Program-made: the position numbers and the translations under genes
The notes under the pieces: generated by a model
The model's database searches: none
Told to the model about the DNA's origin: nothing
The model's input: the letters and a program-made list of their open reading frames with translations, nothing else
Assembly (NCBI GenBank): GCA_016715195.1
Contig: JADKBB010000014.1
Span: forward strand, 1-64,000
Source: Candidatus Villigracilis proximus
GTDB taxonomy: Bacteria > Chloroflexota > Anaerolineae > Anaerolineales > Villigracilaceae
Direction: 5' to 3'
Length of the DNA: 64,000 nucleotides
Shown here: piece after piece, positions 25,534-33,967 of the stretch
Layout of the letters: each line of letters begins with the position of its first letter
How positions within the stretch are numbered: position 1 is the first letter of the stretch

Positions 25534-26154
25534 ATGAAAGTCGCAACCTTCATCAACATTCACAAAGCGCTCGTCACCCCCGTTGTCCTCGGCCTGATGT
25601 TCGCCTTCAACAACTGGAGCACTGAAGCCTTCATCTACCTCGCCATTCACGGCTCGTACAGCATCCTCTGGCTCATCAAAGACGCGCTCTACGCCGACAA
25701 ACGCTTCGAAGAAAAAGTTCATCCCCTTGTTGGATTTATTTTTATCTTCCTCCCTTTGGCAGGATACTACCTCGCGCCTTATCTGCTTATCAGCCGCCAC
25801 GTGACGTTGACACCGCCTCTGATCGCGCTCGTGCTTGTTCTGTACATCTTCGGCATTTTCCTGCACTATGTCAGCGACGCGCAAAAGTTTTACACCCTGC
25901 AAAATAAAAAGGGACTGATCGAAGATGGCCTGTTCAAATACACCCGCAATCCGAACTACCTCGGCGAGATCATGATCTACTCGGCCTACGCCATCATGTC
26001 GCTGCACTGGCTGCCGTTCCTCGTTCTCAGCGGATGGGTCTTCGGTTTCTTCGTGAAGAACATGCTTTCAAAAGACAAGTCATTGTCACGCCACGCTCAA
26101 TTCTGCAGAGTACAGAAACACTCTGGGTTGTTGTTCCCGAAATTATTCCAATAA
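25534..26154 (+). CDS. ICMT/PEMT-like membrane methyltransferase
   Basis: 206 residues with about five membrane helices. The C-terminal SAM-binding region contains GLFKYTRNPNYLGEIMIY, the RNPNYxGE motif of isoprenylcysteine/phospholipid methyltransferase-like proteins (also DUF1295). Members methylate lipids or thiols at the membrane. The C-terminus around 26098-26125 reads oddly; a shifted frame there gives AEYRN, closer to the family, so two compensating indels are possible. It is first in a four-gene operon. Confidence 0.75.
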   Translation: MKVATFINIHKALVTPVVLGLMFAFNNWSTEAFIYLAIHGSYSILWLIKDALYADKRFEEKVHPLVGFIFIFLPLAGYYLAPYLLISRHVTLTPPLIALVLVLYIFGIFLHYVSDAQKFYTLQNKKGLIEDGLFKYTRNPNYLGEIMIYSAYAIMSLHWLPFLVLSGWVFGFFVKNMLSKDKSLSRHAQFCRVQKHSGLLFPKLFQ

Positions 26155-26168
26155 CAGGAGAAAATAAA

Positions 26169-27005
26169 ATGGACAAGAAAATTCTCGTCATCGGCGCGGC
26201 AGGGTTTGTCGGCGCACCCGTAGCCAAACAACTTCTCGCAGACGGATTTGCCGTCCGCGTGCTGGTACGCAATGCAGACAAAGCCCGCCAATTGCTCGGC
26301 GATAAAGTGGAGATCGTCACTGGCAGTTTTGAAGACAAAGCCACCCTCGAAAAAGCACTCGCAGACGTGAGCGGAGTCAACATCAGCGTGCCGTGGCAGT
26401 CTGAATTTCAAGTAGCGCGTGATGTGACTGAGATCCTCGCCAAACAGGGACGCAAGAATGTCCGCGTCAGCTATATCTCTGGCACCACCGCCCTGCCCGA
26501 GAATCGCGGATACGCCATGATCGATGAAAAACTCAAAGCGGAAGATGTGCTGAAGAACAGCGGCGTGGAATACACTATCCTGCGCCCCAGCTGGTTTATG
26601 GACGCGCTCGCGCTTTTCGTCCGCGATGGTCGCGCCACTCTATTTGGCAAACAGACTCAGTCTTATTACTTCCTTTCGCTTGCAGATTTTGCCCGCGCTG
26701 TTTCAAAAGCACACCAGACCGAAGCCGCTGCGAACAAGACTTTCGTTCTCAATGGCCCCAAGTCTATGCTGATGACAGACGCGCTTCAGCAATATTGTGA
26801 CGCCCGCCACCCTGGCGTGAAAGCCGCGTCCATGCCGATCTGGTTCGGGAAAATGCTGGCGATGATGATGAAAAGCCCGGCGATGAAAGACTTCGTTCAG
26901 ATGATGGCGTACTTTGAAAAGTCACCCAAGGTCAGCCAGCCCAACGGCGCGGAATCCATTCTCGGCGCACCATCCATGACCATGAGCGACTGGCTCAAGA
27001 ATTAG
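26169..27005 (+). CDS. NmrA-like NAD(P)-binding protein
   Basis: The start at 26169 (MDKKILVIGAAGFVG) follows AGGAG; an upstream open frame overlaps the previous gene and is not used. About 278 residues with the atypical-SDR nucleotide motif GAAGFVG and the AEDVLKNSGVEYTILRPSWF block of the NmrA/QOR2-like group, which bind NADP(H) as sensors or reduce quinones. A close paralogue lies at 37388, also next to a PadR gene. Confidence 0.87.
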   Translation: MDKKILVIGAAGFVGAPVAKQLLADGFAVRVLVRNADKARQLLGDKVEIVTGSFEDKATLEKALADVSGVNISVPWQSEFQVARDVTEILAKQGRKNVRVSYISGTTALPENRGYAMIDEKLKAEDVLKNSGVEYTILRPSWFMDALALFVRDGRATLFGKQTQSYYFLSLADFARAVSKAHQTEAAANKTFVLNGPKSMLMTDALQQYCDARHPGVKAASMPIWFGKMLAMMMKSPAMKDFVQMMAYFEKSPKVSQPNGAESILGAPSMTMSDWLKN

Positions 27006-27020
27006 TACAAGGAGAAATAC

Positions 27021-27584
27021 ATGCCACTTTCACATGCAATCCTCGGTTTTCTTGAATACAAACCCATGTCTGGCTATGACTTGAAAAAATTCTTCGATCA
27101 ATCCGTTACTCACTTCTGGTCTGCCACGCAAAGTCACATTTACAAGGCGTTGGAGAATCTGGAAAAAGAAGGCTTCGTGGAATCGGAAGTCATTCAACAG
27201 GAAGGAAAACCCAACAGGAAACAGTATCAGATCACAGTTAAGGGAAGAGGCGAGCTGCGGCAGTGGGTGTCCACTCCGCTGCCGTTGGACATCACTCGCG
27301 AGGCCTGGCTCATTCAAGTCTTCTTTGCCCATAACCTTGCAAATGAAGAGCTTGTCAGTCTGTTTGAAAAACGGATCGAAGCCATTCAAGATTATCTGTT
27401 GCAATTTCAAACGGCGCAGGAAAATATTGACAATAACTATAAAGAGCTTGGCGTCAAACGATTGCGCGATCTCTGGCAGTTGACTCTTGATTACGGCACC
27501 AGCCATTACGAGAACGAAATCGCGTGGCTGAAAAAGACATTGCCGCAAATTCGTAAATTACCCAAAATGGAATTACCGAAATAA
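27021..27584 (+). CDS. PadR-family transcriptional regulator
   Basis: 187 residues. The N-terminal PadR winged helix starts SHAILGFLEYKPMSGYDLKK, with the recognition region SATQSHIYKALENLEKEG. The C-terminal Vir-type helical domain (from about residue 95) mediates dimerisation. It lies between NmrA-like and FAD genes in one operon, 15 and 17 bases from its neighbours, so it is probably autoregulatory through the palindrome at 25494. It is strongly similar to the PadR protein at 38355. Confidence 0.9.
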   Translation: MPLSHAILGFLEYKPMSGYDLKKFFDQSVTHFWSATQSHIYKALENLEKEGFVESEVIQQEGKPNRKQYQITVKGRGELRQWVSTPLPLDITREAWLIQVFFAHNLANEELVSLFEKRIEAIQDYLLQFQTAQENIDNNYKELGVKRLRDLWQLTLDYGTSHYENEIAWLKKTLPQIRKLPKMELPK

Positions 27585-27601
27585 TAAAAGGAAAAAATAA
27601 A

Positions 27602-29722
27602 ATGGAAAAATTTGACGTGGTTGTCATCGGCGCAGGTCTGGGAGGGCTCAGCGCCGCAGGATACCTCGCAAAGGCGGGGAAGAAAGTTCTCGTACTCGAA
27701 CATCACACTGTTCCCGGTGGATATGCTCATGAGTTTCGGCGCGGAAAATATCGCTTTGAAGTTGCCTTGCACGCGCTGGATGGCGCGGCTCCCGGCGGAT
27801 GGGCATACCCCATATTGAAAGATTTGGAAGTGTTCGATCAGGTTCACTTTCATCGCATGGATCCGTTTTACACAGTGCGATTCCCAAAACATGAAGTTGT
27901 TGCTCACGCAGATATTGTGCAATATGAAACTGAATTGGTGCGTCTCTTTCCGCATGAACGCGAAGGCATTCACAACCTGATCGCAGACATGGTCGAAACC
28001 TATTGGCAAGTCCGCCGCTTTGGCGCGGAAGGCGACGCGGGCATTCGTCCGCCGCTCGAAAAAATGCCAGCCCTGTATCCAAAAATGCTGGCGGCCATGT
28101 CCATCTCCTGGGATGAGTATATGAACCAGTTCATTCAAGATGTGGAGCTCAAAGCGGTCTTCTCTACGTTGTGGGGATACTACGGCTTGCCGCCGGAAAA
28201 ACTCAACGCTGCCATCTTCATCTTCCCGTGGGTCAGTTATCACCTTGTTGGTGCGTATTACCCCGAAGGCGGAAGCATGGCGATGAGCCGCGCGCTTGAA
28301 GCCACGTTCAAAAAATTTGGCGGTGAGATTCGCTATAAGCAAACAGTCAACAAGATCGAGATTAAGGATGGACGCGCGGTGGCAGTTGAAACCGAGAAGG
28401 GATTGCGCGTCGAAGCAGATGTCATCATCAGCAACGCCAACTCCCCCGATACACTGCTCAAATTTGTCGGACGTGAACATCTTCCCGTTGATTACATCCG
28501 TGGGATTGAAGAAGCCAAGCCGTCCATTTCAAATTTTGTGTTGTATCTCGGGCTTGACCGTAACCTCCGCTCCGAAGGCTGGACGAACCACGAAGTGTTT
28601 ATGGCAGAAGGCTACGATTTCAATAAAGATTATCAAGCCGCCATGGATGGAAACTTTGACCGCACTGCGGTTTCAATTACCTGCTACGACATTGCCGATC
28701 CTGACTGCGCACCTGAAGGCGGTTCGGTCTTAAATATTTTTTCGCTCGCCGATTGGAACACAGACAATCAATGGGGCACGGGCGGCAATCTCGAAAACTA
28801 TAGCGACAACCCACAATACAACGAGTTGAAGAATGCCGCCACTGAAGCATTGCTCAATCGTGTGGAAAAAATTATTCCCAACTTGCGCAAATCCATCAAG
28901 TACATCGAAGTCGGCACACCAATTACAAACTGGCGTTATAGCCGCAACATCGGCGGCGCGATCTACGGCACCGAGCAAACTGTAGACAACGCCTACACCA
29001 CCCGCCTGAACGCCAAAACACCGATCAAAAATCTCTTCCTCACTGGCGCGTGGACATTCGGCGGCGGCATGAGCGCCGCGCTGCTTTCGGGCCGCGACAC
29101 ATCCCGCATGGTGATCGGCTACATGGATGGAACACCTGTGACATTGATGACCGCGCCAAATATGGATGAAAATGAATCCCGGTACCAGCCGCGCAGAGAA
29201 GTGCTTAAATCCAGCCAACAAGCAGTGACCAACGCCTCAACATCTTCCTCTTCCGCCCCAGCCGTGACTCTCAAAGCCGCAGGCTCTGGTCGTGAAGTGA
29301 CTCTTAATTCCATTGGTAAACGCAGCATTCTCCTCTTCCACACCGCAGATACCTCCGAAGACGCAGAAAGAATAAATAAGGCTGTCCGCGCTGTTGACGA
29401 ATATCAAGCCTGCACATCCATCACCATCGCCAACGTCGTGGACTTACATTCTGTGCCAAAGTTATTCCGTGGCTTCGCTGAAAAATCCATGCGTGACTCT
29501 TTTGATAAAGCAAGCAAGTCCATTCCGCAGGGACAAGACCCGCAGGACTATGTCATCATCCTTCCCGATTGGGACGGCAAAACCACCAAAGGCTTTGGCC
29601 TTGGTGACACGAGCAAAATTGTCGGTCTCGCCGTGCTGGACGAACAAGGCGGTGTGGTCGGTACATATCAAGGCAATGAGCCAGAACGTCACGCACTGGA
29701 ACTATTACAAAAGGTTTCGTAA
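27602..29722 (+). CDS. phytoene desaturase/retinol saturase-like flavoprotein fused to a thioredoxin-fold-like domain
   Basis: 706 residues. The N-terminal 530 form a CrtI/CrtO-type amine-oxidase-fold flavoprotein: FAD motif GAGLGG (10-15), EHHTVPGGYAHEF, and the C-terminal FAD block LTGAWTFGGGMSAALLSG. After a Ser-rich linker (about 540-560), the last 146 residues read like a redoxin or thioredoxin fold (GREVTLNSIGKRSILLFH, VIILPDWDG, VVGTYQG). That part lacks a CxxC or peroxidatic Cys. The flavoprotein part should oxidise or isomerise polyene or retinoid-like lipids; the tail may bind a partner. It is last in the PadR operon. Confidence 0.85.
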   Translation: MEKFDVVVIGAGLGGLSAAGYLAKAGKKVLVLEHHTVPGGYAHEFRRGKYRFEVALHALDGAAPGGWAYPILKDLEVFDQVHFHRMDPFYTVRFPKHEVVAHADIVQYETELVRLFPHEREGIHNLIADMVETYWQVRRFGAEGDAGIRPPLEKMPALYPKMLAAMSISWDEYMNQFIQDVELKAVFSTLWGYYGLPPEKLNAAIFIFPWVSYHLVGAYYPEGGSMAMSRALEATFKKFGGEIRYKQTVNKIEIKDGRAVAVETEKGLRVEADVIISNANSPDTLLKFVGREHLPVDYIRGIEEAKPSISNFVLYLGLDRNLRSEGWTNHEVFMAEGYDFNKDYQAAMDGNFDRTAVSITCYDIADPDCAPEGGSVLNIFSLADWNTDNQWGTGGNLENYSDNPQYNELKNAATEALLNRVEKIIPNLRKSIKYIEVGTPITNWRYSRNIGGAIYGTEQTVDNAYTTRLNAKTPIKNLFLTGAWTFGGGMSAALLSGRDTSRMVIGYMDGTPVTLMTAPNMDENESRYQPRREVLKSSQQAVTNASTSSSSAPAVTLKAAGSGREVTLNSIGKRSILLFHTADTSEDAERINKAVRAVDEYQACTSITIANVVDLHSVPKLFRGFAEKSMRDSFDKASKSIPQGQDPQDYVIILPDWDGKTTKGFGLGDTSKIVGLAVLDEQGGVVGTYQGNEPERHALELLQKVS

Positions 29723-29732
29723 TCGTATCACT

Positions 29733-29806
29733 CTGGAGTCGGAGAGCTTGCTGTCCAGACTTTAGAGTGAATCATCTATCCATCAGCTTGCTGATAGATT
29801 CCAAAA
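29733..29806 (+). repeat. second copy of the AGCTTGCTG hairpin repeat
   Basis: TGGAGTC, GAGAGCTTGCTGTCC and then ATCAGCTTGCTGAT occur here in the same order as near 6490-6540, each part being a small hairpin. It lies in the gap after the desaturase-like gene. Confidence 0.5.
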
Positions 29807-29812
29807 TAAAAG

Positions 29813-29974
29813 AGGTTCATCACGGTCAACGAACGCGGCGTGACCGTCGGCGAGACCTTTGTGGTCGAAGGTCAAACCCTCTACACCCGCTTCGGCGATT
29901 GGTTCGGCTGGACGATGGTCGCTGTATTAGCAGGGTTGATTTTTATAGCCATCAGGCAAAAGACAGGGTTTTAG
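29813..29974 (+). pseudogene. C-terminal remnant of apolipoprotein N-acyltransferase
   Basis: From about 29813 one frame gives GETFVVEGQTLYTRFGDWFGW followed by a hydrophobic helix and the basic end RQKTGF, then TAG (29972-29974). TLYTRxGDWF plus a last membrane helix is the C-terminal pattern of Lnt in this phylum. The preceding 5' part is absent: an in-frame stop lies just upstream. It is probably a remnant left after deletion or rearrangement. The rest of the gap to 30174 has a hairpin at 30059-30096 but no other gene. Confidence 0.5.
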
Positions 29975-30058
29975 ACAATTTCCTTGAAACCCCGCCTTGT
30001 CTTTGAACAGGGAAAGACACAAAAGGACGATAGCTACACGCAAGTTTGTAGGTTTTGG

Positions 30059-30096
30059 GCAAAAAGAACAGTGGGAATTCCCAAAATACTTTTTGC
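30059..30096. terminator. nested hairpin upstream of the small membrane gene
   Basis: GCAAAAAG (30059-30066) pairs with CTTTTTGC (30089-30096); inside, TGGGAATTCCCA (30072-30083) is a perfect palindrome. Function unclear. Confidence 0.4.
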
Positions 30097-30174
30097 TTAA
30101 TGTCCTATTTTACAAAAGCCATTCGTCATAAGGGTGTAAGTAACATAAATCAATTACACAAGGAGATATAAAAA

Positions 30175-30636
30175 ATGAATTCACTTTCCCGTATCCGTTC
30201 CGCATGGTCTTCACAGCCAGGAGTTTGGTTTAGCGTCGTTGCGCTCGTAGGGCTTTTATGGAACATTGTAGGCGCCTTGCAGTTCGTCAATTCGCTGACC
30301 GCCACTGAAGCGAGCATGAAAGGGGCGATGATGACACCTGAACAAGTTGCGGTGATTACCGCCCTGCCTGCGTGGGTGACGCTGGTCTTCGGCGTTGGTG
30401 TGGTCACATCACTGATTGGCAGTGTGCTGATGTACCTGCGCCATCGCGGTACCATGCCAACCCTGGTCGTATCGCTTTTGGCTTTCGTGTTGCTCTCGAT
30501 CGCCTATGCAATTTATGGTGTCTTCGCAGCTATCGGGACCCAGCAAATTGTGACGATGACCGTGGTGGTCGTGGCTGCGGCTGGGCTGGTTTGGTTCCAA
30601 GTCAGCAAAAAATCCGCCGCCTTTCATAAGCTCTGA
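30175..30636 (+). CDS. four-helix membrane protein of unknown function
   Basis: 153 residues with four predicted membrane helices (about 17-37, 63-83, 92-112, 117-137) and a short basic C-terminus. Good ribosome-binding site (AGGAG). Its layout resembles small DoxX-like or hypothetical proteins often found near ECF sigma genes; no defining motif. The next genes form an ECF42 pair. Confidence 0.6.
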   Translation: MNSLSRIRSAWSSQPGVWFSVVALVGLLWNIVGALQFVNSLTATEASMKGAMMTPEQVAVITALPAWVTLVFGVGVVTSLIGSVLMYLRHRGTMPTLVVSLLAFVLLSIAYAIYGVFAAIGTQQIVTMTVVVVAAAGLVWFQVSKKSAAFHKL

Positions 30637-30766
30637 ATTTATCAAAGCCAGTCATCTACAATATGCGTGATGTGCTCAACCTCAAATGGGCGTGTCCATT
30701 GTGTAAAAATATTCAACTAAATGTTCAGTCCTGAGCTGAACAACCATAACAAAAGGAGAATTTGAA

Positions 30767-31111
30767 ATGCGTGAATATATTATGATTTTTAGAGGCGATA
30801 AGGATCAGCCCAAGCCTTCCCCTGAACAAATGCAGCAAACGGTAATCCAATGGCAAAACTGGATCGGAAACATTGCCGCACAGGACAAATTTGTTGCTAC
30901 AAATGTGCTCGGGTTTGAAGGAAGAACAGTCAACGCAGAAGGCGTGGTCAGCGACGGCCCCTATACCGAAATGAAAGAAATTGTCGGCGGCTACCTGATC
31001 TGCAAAGCTGAAAATCTGGATGAAGCCGTCGCGATGACCGAAGGCTGCCCAACCTTGTTGAGCGGAGGAACAACCGTAGAAGTACGCGACGTAATGCCGT
31101 TTGAAATGTAG
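30767..31111 (+). CDS. YCII/DGPF-domain protein
   Basis: 114 residues with SPEQMQQTVIQWQNWIGNIA and the signature VSDGPYTEMKEIVGGYL, a variant of DGPFAETKE, followed by CPTLLSGGTTVEVRDV. DGPF proteins are small dimeric YciI-like proteins that are consistently encoded next to ECF42 sigma factors, as here (31229). AGGAG precedes the start. Biochemical role unknown. Confidence 0.9.
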   Translation: MREYIMIFRGDKDQPKPSPEQMQQTVIQWQNWIGNIAAQDKFVATNVLGFEGRTVNAEGVVSDGPYTEMKEIVGGYLICKAENLDEAVAMTEGCPTLLSGGTTVEVRDVMPFEM

Positions 31112-31125
31112 ATATTGAAAACAGA

Positions 31126-31164
31126 GTTTGAGAGCGCATCTATTATTACAGGTGCGCTCTCAAA
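31126..31164. repeat. hairpin between DGPF and ECF42 genes
   Basis: TTTGAGAGCGCA (31127-31138) and TGCGCTCTCAAA (31153-31164) form a 12-bp stem with a 14-base loop. The right arm is followed by A's, so it is not a typical terminator. It may separate expression of the two genes. Confidence 0.5.
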
Positions 31165-31228
31165 AAAAATTCAGAGTTCCTAAAATTCGTCATACCCGTT
31201 ATCTGAAGTTCGCTCAAGGTTTATCATT

Positions 31229-32479
31229 TTGAATGAAAATGAGTTGATACCACATCTATTCAGAACAGAGTACAGCAAAATTGTTGCCGTACTCTGTAAA
31301 ACGTTTGGGCTGTCAAATATTGAAATTGCCGAAGATATTGTCAGCGACACATTCTTAAAGGCAGTCGAAACATGGGGGTCTAAAGGGATTCCCGATAACC
31401 CCACAGCATGGCTTTATCAAGTAGCCAAAAACAACGCAATCGATCTGTTTAGAAGACAGCAACTATTTGATAAAAAAATAGCCCCTGAACTGCAATTAAG
31501 CACGCCAACCATTACAGAGTTTGATTTTTCCGACGAAAATGTCAATGATAGTTTGCTGCGAATGATGTTCGCAGTCAGTCATCCAAGCCTGACGACAGAA
31601 TCGCAGGTTGCCCTTGCTCTTCGAGTGCTTTGTGGTTTTAGTATTGACGAGATCGGTAATGCGCTGCTCACCAGCAAAGAGAATATCAACAAACGCCTTT
31701 TTAGGGCAAAAGAAGCCTTGAGAAATAGCGAACTGGAACTCGAAGACATTTCCCAAAAGGATATTGAAAAGCGGCTGGACAGTGTATTGTCCATACTTTA
31801 TTTATTGTTCAATGAAGGTTATTTTTCAACATCAACAGATGAAAAAATTCGTGAAGACCTTTGCTTTGAAGCCATGCGTCTGGCACATCAACTCACCAAA
31901 ATGAATATAACAAACGTACCGGATGTTAATGCTCTTTTGGCATTGTTCTGTTTCCAGACTTCAAGGTTCGAATCCAGAATAAATTCATCGGGGGAGCAAA
32001 TCCTTTATGGTGATCAAAACCCGGAAAAGTGGAATGCCGAATTGATTGAAAAGGGAGAACTGTACCTGGTGTTGTCCTCTTCGAAATCACATTTATCAAA
32101 ATACAAACTGGAAGCGATGATTGCTTTTTGGCATACGCGAAGATCAGTTGAAGAGCATGAGAAGTGGAATCACATTCTCCTTTTGTATAACCTGTTACTG
32201 CAAAAACAATACTCCCCAATAACAGCGTTAAATAGAACCTATGCATTGGCAAAAGTCAAAGGCAACAAAACCGCTTTGCAGGAAGCATTGAAAATAAAAC
32301 TCGAAGGTAATTCCTTGTTTCATTCGCTGCTTTCAGAACTTTATAAAGACTTGGACAACAATAAAAGCATTGAGCATTTGAAAACAGCGATAAAGCTGAC
32401 GAAGAACGAGAATGATAGAGTGCTGTTGGAGAAAAAACTAAAACAAGCATTAGCAGGAACACTGCCCAATGACGGTTGA
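31229..32479 (+). CDS. ECF42-type RNA polymerase sigma factor
   Basis: 416 residues. Sigma region 2 is at residues 10-80 (EDIVSDTFLKAVETW, PTAWLYQVAKNNAIDLFRR) and sigma region 4 at about 110-165 (LRVLCGFSIDEIGNALLTSKENINKRLFRAKEAL). A long C-terminal helical domain with TPR-like repeats (YNLLLQKQYSPITALNRTYALA) is the hallmark of ECF42, which controls DGPF genes. The best start in frame is TTG 31229 with AAGG 10 bases upstream; no ATG fits. No anti-sigma gene is seen, as expected for ECF42. Confidence 0.9.
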   Translation: MNENELIPHLFRTEYSKIVAVLCKTFGLSNIEIAEDIVSDTFLKAVETWGSKGIPDNPTAWLYQVAKNNAIDLFRRQQLFDKKIAPELQLSTPTITEFDFSDENVNDSLLRMMFAVSHPSLTTESQVALALRVLCGFSIDEIGNALLTSKENINKRLFRAKEALRNSELELEDISQKDIEKRLDSVLSILYLLFNEGYFSTSTDEKIREDLCFEAMRLAHQLTKMNITNVPDVNALLALFCFQTSRFESRINSSGEQILYGDQNPEKWNAELIEKGELYLVLSSSKSHLSKYKLEAMIAFWHTRRSVEEHEKWNHILLLYNLLLQKQYSPITALNRTYALAKVKGNKTALQEALKIKLEGNSLFHSLLSELYKDLDNNKSIEHLKTAIKLTKNENDRVLLEKKLKQALAGTLPNDG

Positions 32480-32498
32480 TGAGAGATTCAACCAGCGC

Positions 32499-33236
32499 CT
32501 ACAAAAGACCTTTCCGCCGTTCAACCATCTCTGCAAACGCAATTGAATACGGCAGGGCATCGAACAACCAATACCGCGATGTGACCAAATTCCGATCCAC
32601 GACGACATGCGGGAAGGGCATCAGCCCTTTTGAATATTGGCGTGTGTCCTTTAATGCCGCGCGGGTTTCGTCTTCGACATACGCGTCATACGTCCGAAAT
32701 CGCCGCCCCAATAACCAAAACGTGGAAGCATAGCCAATCTGTTCCAGTTCTCTGGTGAGCGATGTGGTTTTGTAATCGTACAAAACGCTTTTCCCCGTGG
32801 ATGGGTCTATGGCACGCGCCAGCACCAGCAATCCGTGGCACATTGCCCCGACGCCTTTGTCCTGTTTGAAGAAGTCCACCACTTTTTCCTGCAACACTTT
32901 GCTTTCCAAAAATTGCTTCATGCCAGGGGCGTGACCGCCTGTGAGCAGGATGGCATCATAGTCAGCCGCATTAATCTCATCGTATCGTATCGGCTTCTGA
33001 TATTCGGGCGCTTCGGTCATGCGTTTGTAATCGCGCAAACCCATCGCTCCCGCCCCAAGCGGACCGCGCAGAAACCCCATCAACAGGCGATGGTCTGCCG
33101 CCGCGACCTTGCCATGCTCCGTGGCGAACGTCGCGCGCCAGCCCCGCTCCGCACACACGCGCCAGGGCGTGGCGGACTCGGTCGGGTCGAAGTCGGTATC
33201 GGGCAATGGAATCAGGACGTGGGGTTTATTTTGCAT
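32499..33236 (-). CDS. DJ-1/PfpI-family class I glutamine amidotransferase-like protein
   Basis: 245 residues. The nucleophile elbow VGAMCHGLLVLARA carries the family Cys (about residue 135), and the earlier DAILLTGGHAPGMKQF block gives the oxyanion loop. Members are chaperone-like or hydrolyse small glyoxal-type substrates. It is transcribed toward the ECF42 gene and diverges from the PadR gene at 33415. Confidence 0.87.
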   Translation of the reverse strand: MQNKPHVLIPLPDTDFDPTESATPWRVCAERGWRATFATEHGKVAAADHRLLMGFLRGPLGAGAMGLRDYKRMTEAPEYQKPIRYDEINAADYDAILLTGGHAPGMKQFLESKVLQEKVVDFFKQDKGVGAMCHGLLVLARAIDPSTGKSVLYDYKTTSLTRELEQIGYASTFWLLGRRFRTYDAYVEDETRAALKDTRQYSKGLMPFPHVVVDRNLVTSRYWLFDALPYSIAFAEMVERRKGLL

Positions 33237-33357
33237 TTATCTCTCCAGAACGGTGATAACCAAATTATATCGCCTCTGCTAAAACGCCAACACCATCGGT
33301 AATCCAACCGTAATTGTGGTGGAAAATTCCAGTTCCAATTGATTAGTTTTTCCATTC

Positions 33358-33403
33358 TTGACAAGCTTGATATACAAATTATTATATATAAAGATTTATA
33401 TAT
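33358..33403 (+). promoter_or_regulatory. PadR promoter with palindrome
   Basis: TTGACA at 33358-33363 and a TATATA at 33385-33390 form a promoter. A perfect 9-bp-arm palindrome (33384-33392 with 33395-33403) overlaps the -10 and runs up to the ribosome-binding site (AGGAGA). Likely autoregulation by the PadR protein encoded next. Confidence 0.7.
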
Positions 33404-33414
33404 CAGGAGACGAA

Positions 33415-33966
33415 ATGCTCAAATACGCCCTGCTCGGCTTACTCCAATACAACCCCTCCACGGGATACGACCTCAAACAATTCATGGACACCTCCACATC
33501 CAACTTCTGGCACGCCAAACTCAGCCAGATTTACATCACGCTCAAGGCGCTGGAAAAAGAGGGACTGGTCACTTCCGATGTGCAGGAGCAGACCAGTCGT
33601 CCCGACCGACGCGTGTACACCCTCACCGAACAGGGCACACAGGAATTGGACAAATGGCTGCGCGACACCAACGTCGAACTTCCCCAACTCAAAGACCCTT
33701 TCCTGCTCAAGTTGTTTTTCTGCGCCCGCCTTGATAAGGAGTCCCTGCTCGTGCAGTTGAAACTCCAGCGCGACCTTCACCAAAAATTATTGAACGAATA
33801 CAGAACTGACACCAAAGCCACCATTCAAAATGTGCGCGAGAACGTGCCGCAGTTGAAGAAAGACGCCCTGTTCTGGGGACTGACCCTGCGCTCGGGCGAG
33901 TTGATCGAAGAAGCCACAATCCGCTGGCTGGATGAAGCCATCGAAACCATCAATAAGGAAATCTAA
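33415..33966 (+). CDS. PadR-family transcriptional regulator
   Basis: 183 residues from ATG 33415, chosen for its ribosome-binding site and because it starts LKYALLGLLQYNPSTGYDLK. The winged helix has FWHAKLSQIYITLKALEKEGLV, and the C-terminal half is the Vir-type helical domain. It is one base from the CPBP protease gene (stop 33966, start 33968), so the two are co-transcribed. Confidence 0.9.
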   Translation: MLKYALLGLLQYNPSTGYDLKQFMDTSTSNFWHAKLSQIYITLKALEKEGLVTSDVQEQTSRPDRRVYTLTEQGTQELDKWLRDTNVELPQLKDPFLLKLFFCARLDKESLLVQLKLQRDLHQKLLNEYRTDTKATIQNVRENVPQLKKDALFWGLTLRSGELIEEATIRWLDEAIETINKEI

Positions 33967-33967
33967 C

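Noticed and set aside
29767..30006. 79-codon Arg-rich open frame after the desaturase-like gene
   Set aside because: It is out of frame with the Lnt-like remnant in the same stretch, and its composition is that of a shadow frame.
30000..30100. Possible structured RNA or c-di-GMP riboswitch (GACGATAGCTACACGCAAG)
   Set aside because: Only a loose resemblance to GEMM elements; the conserved order of motifs and paired stems is not met.
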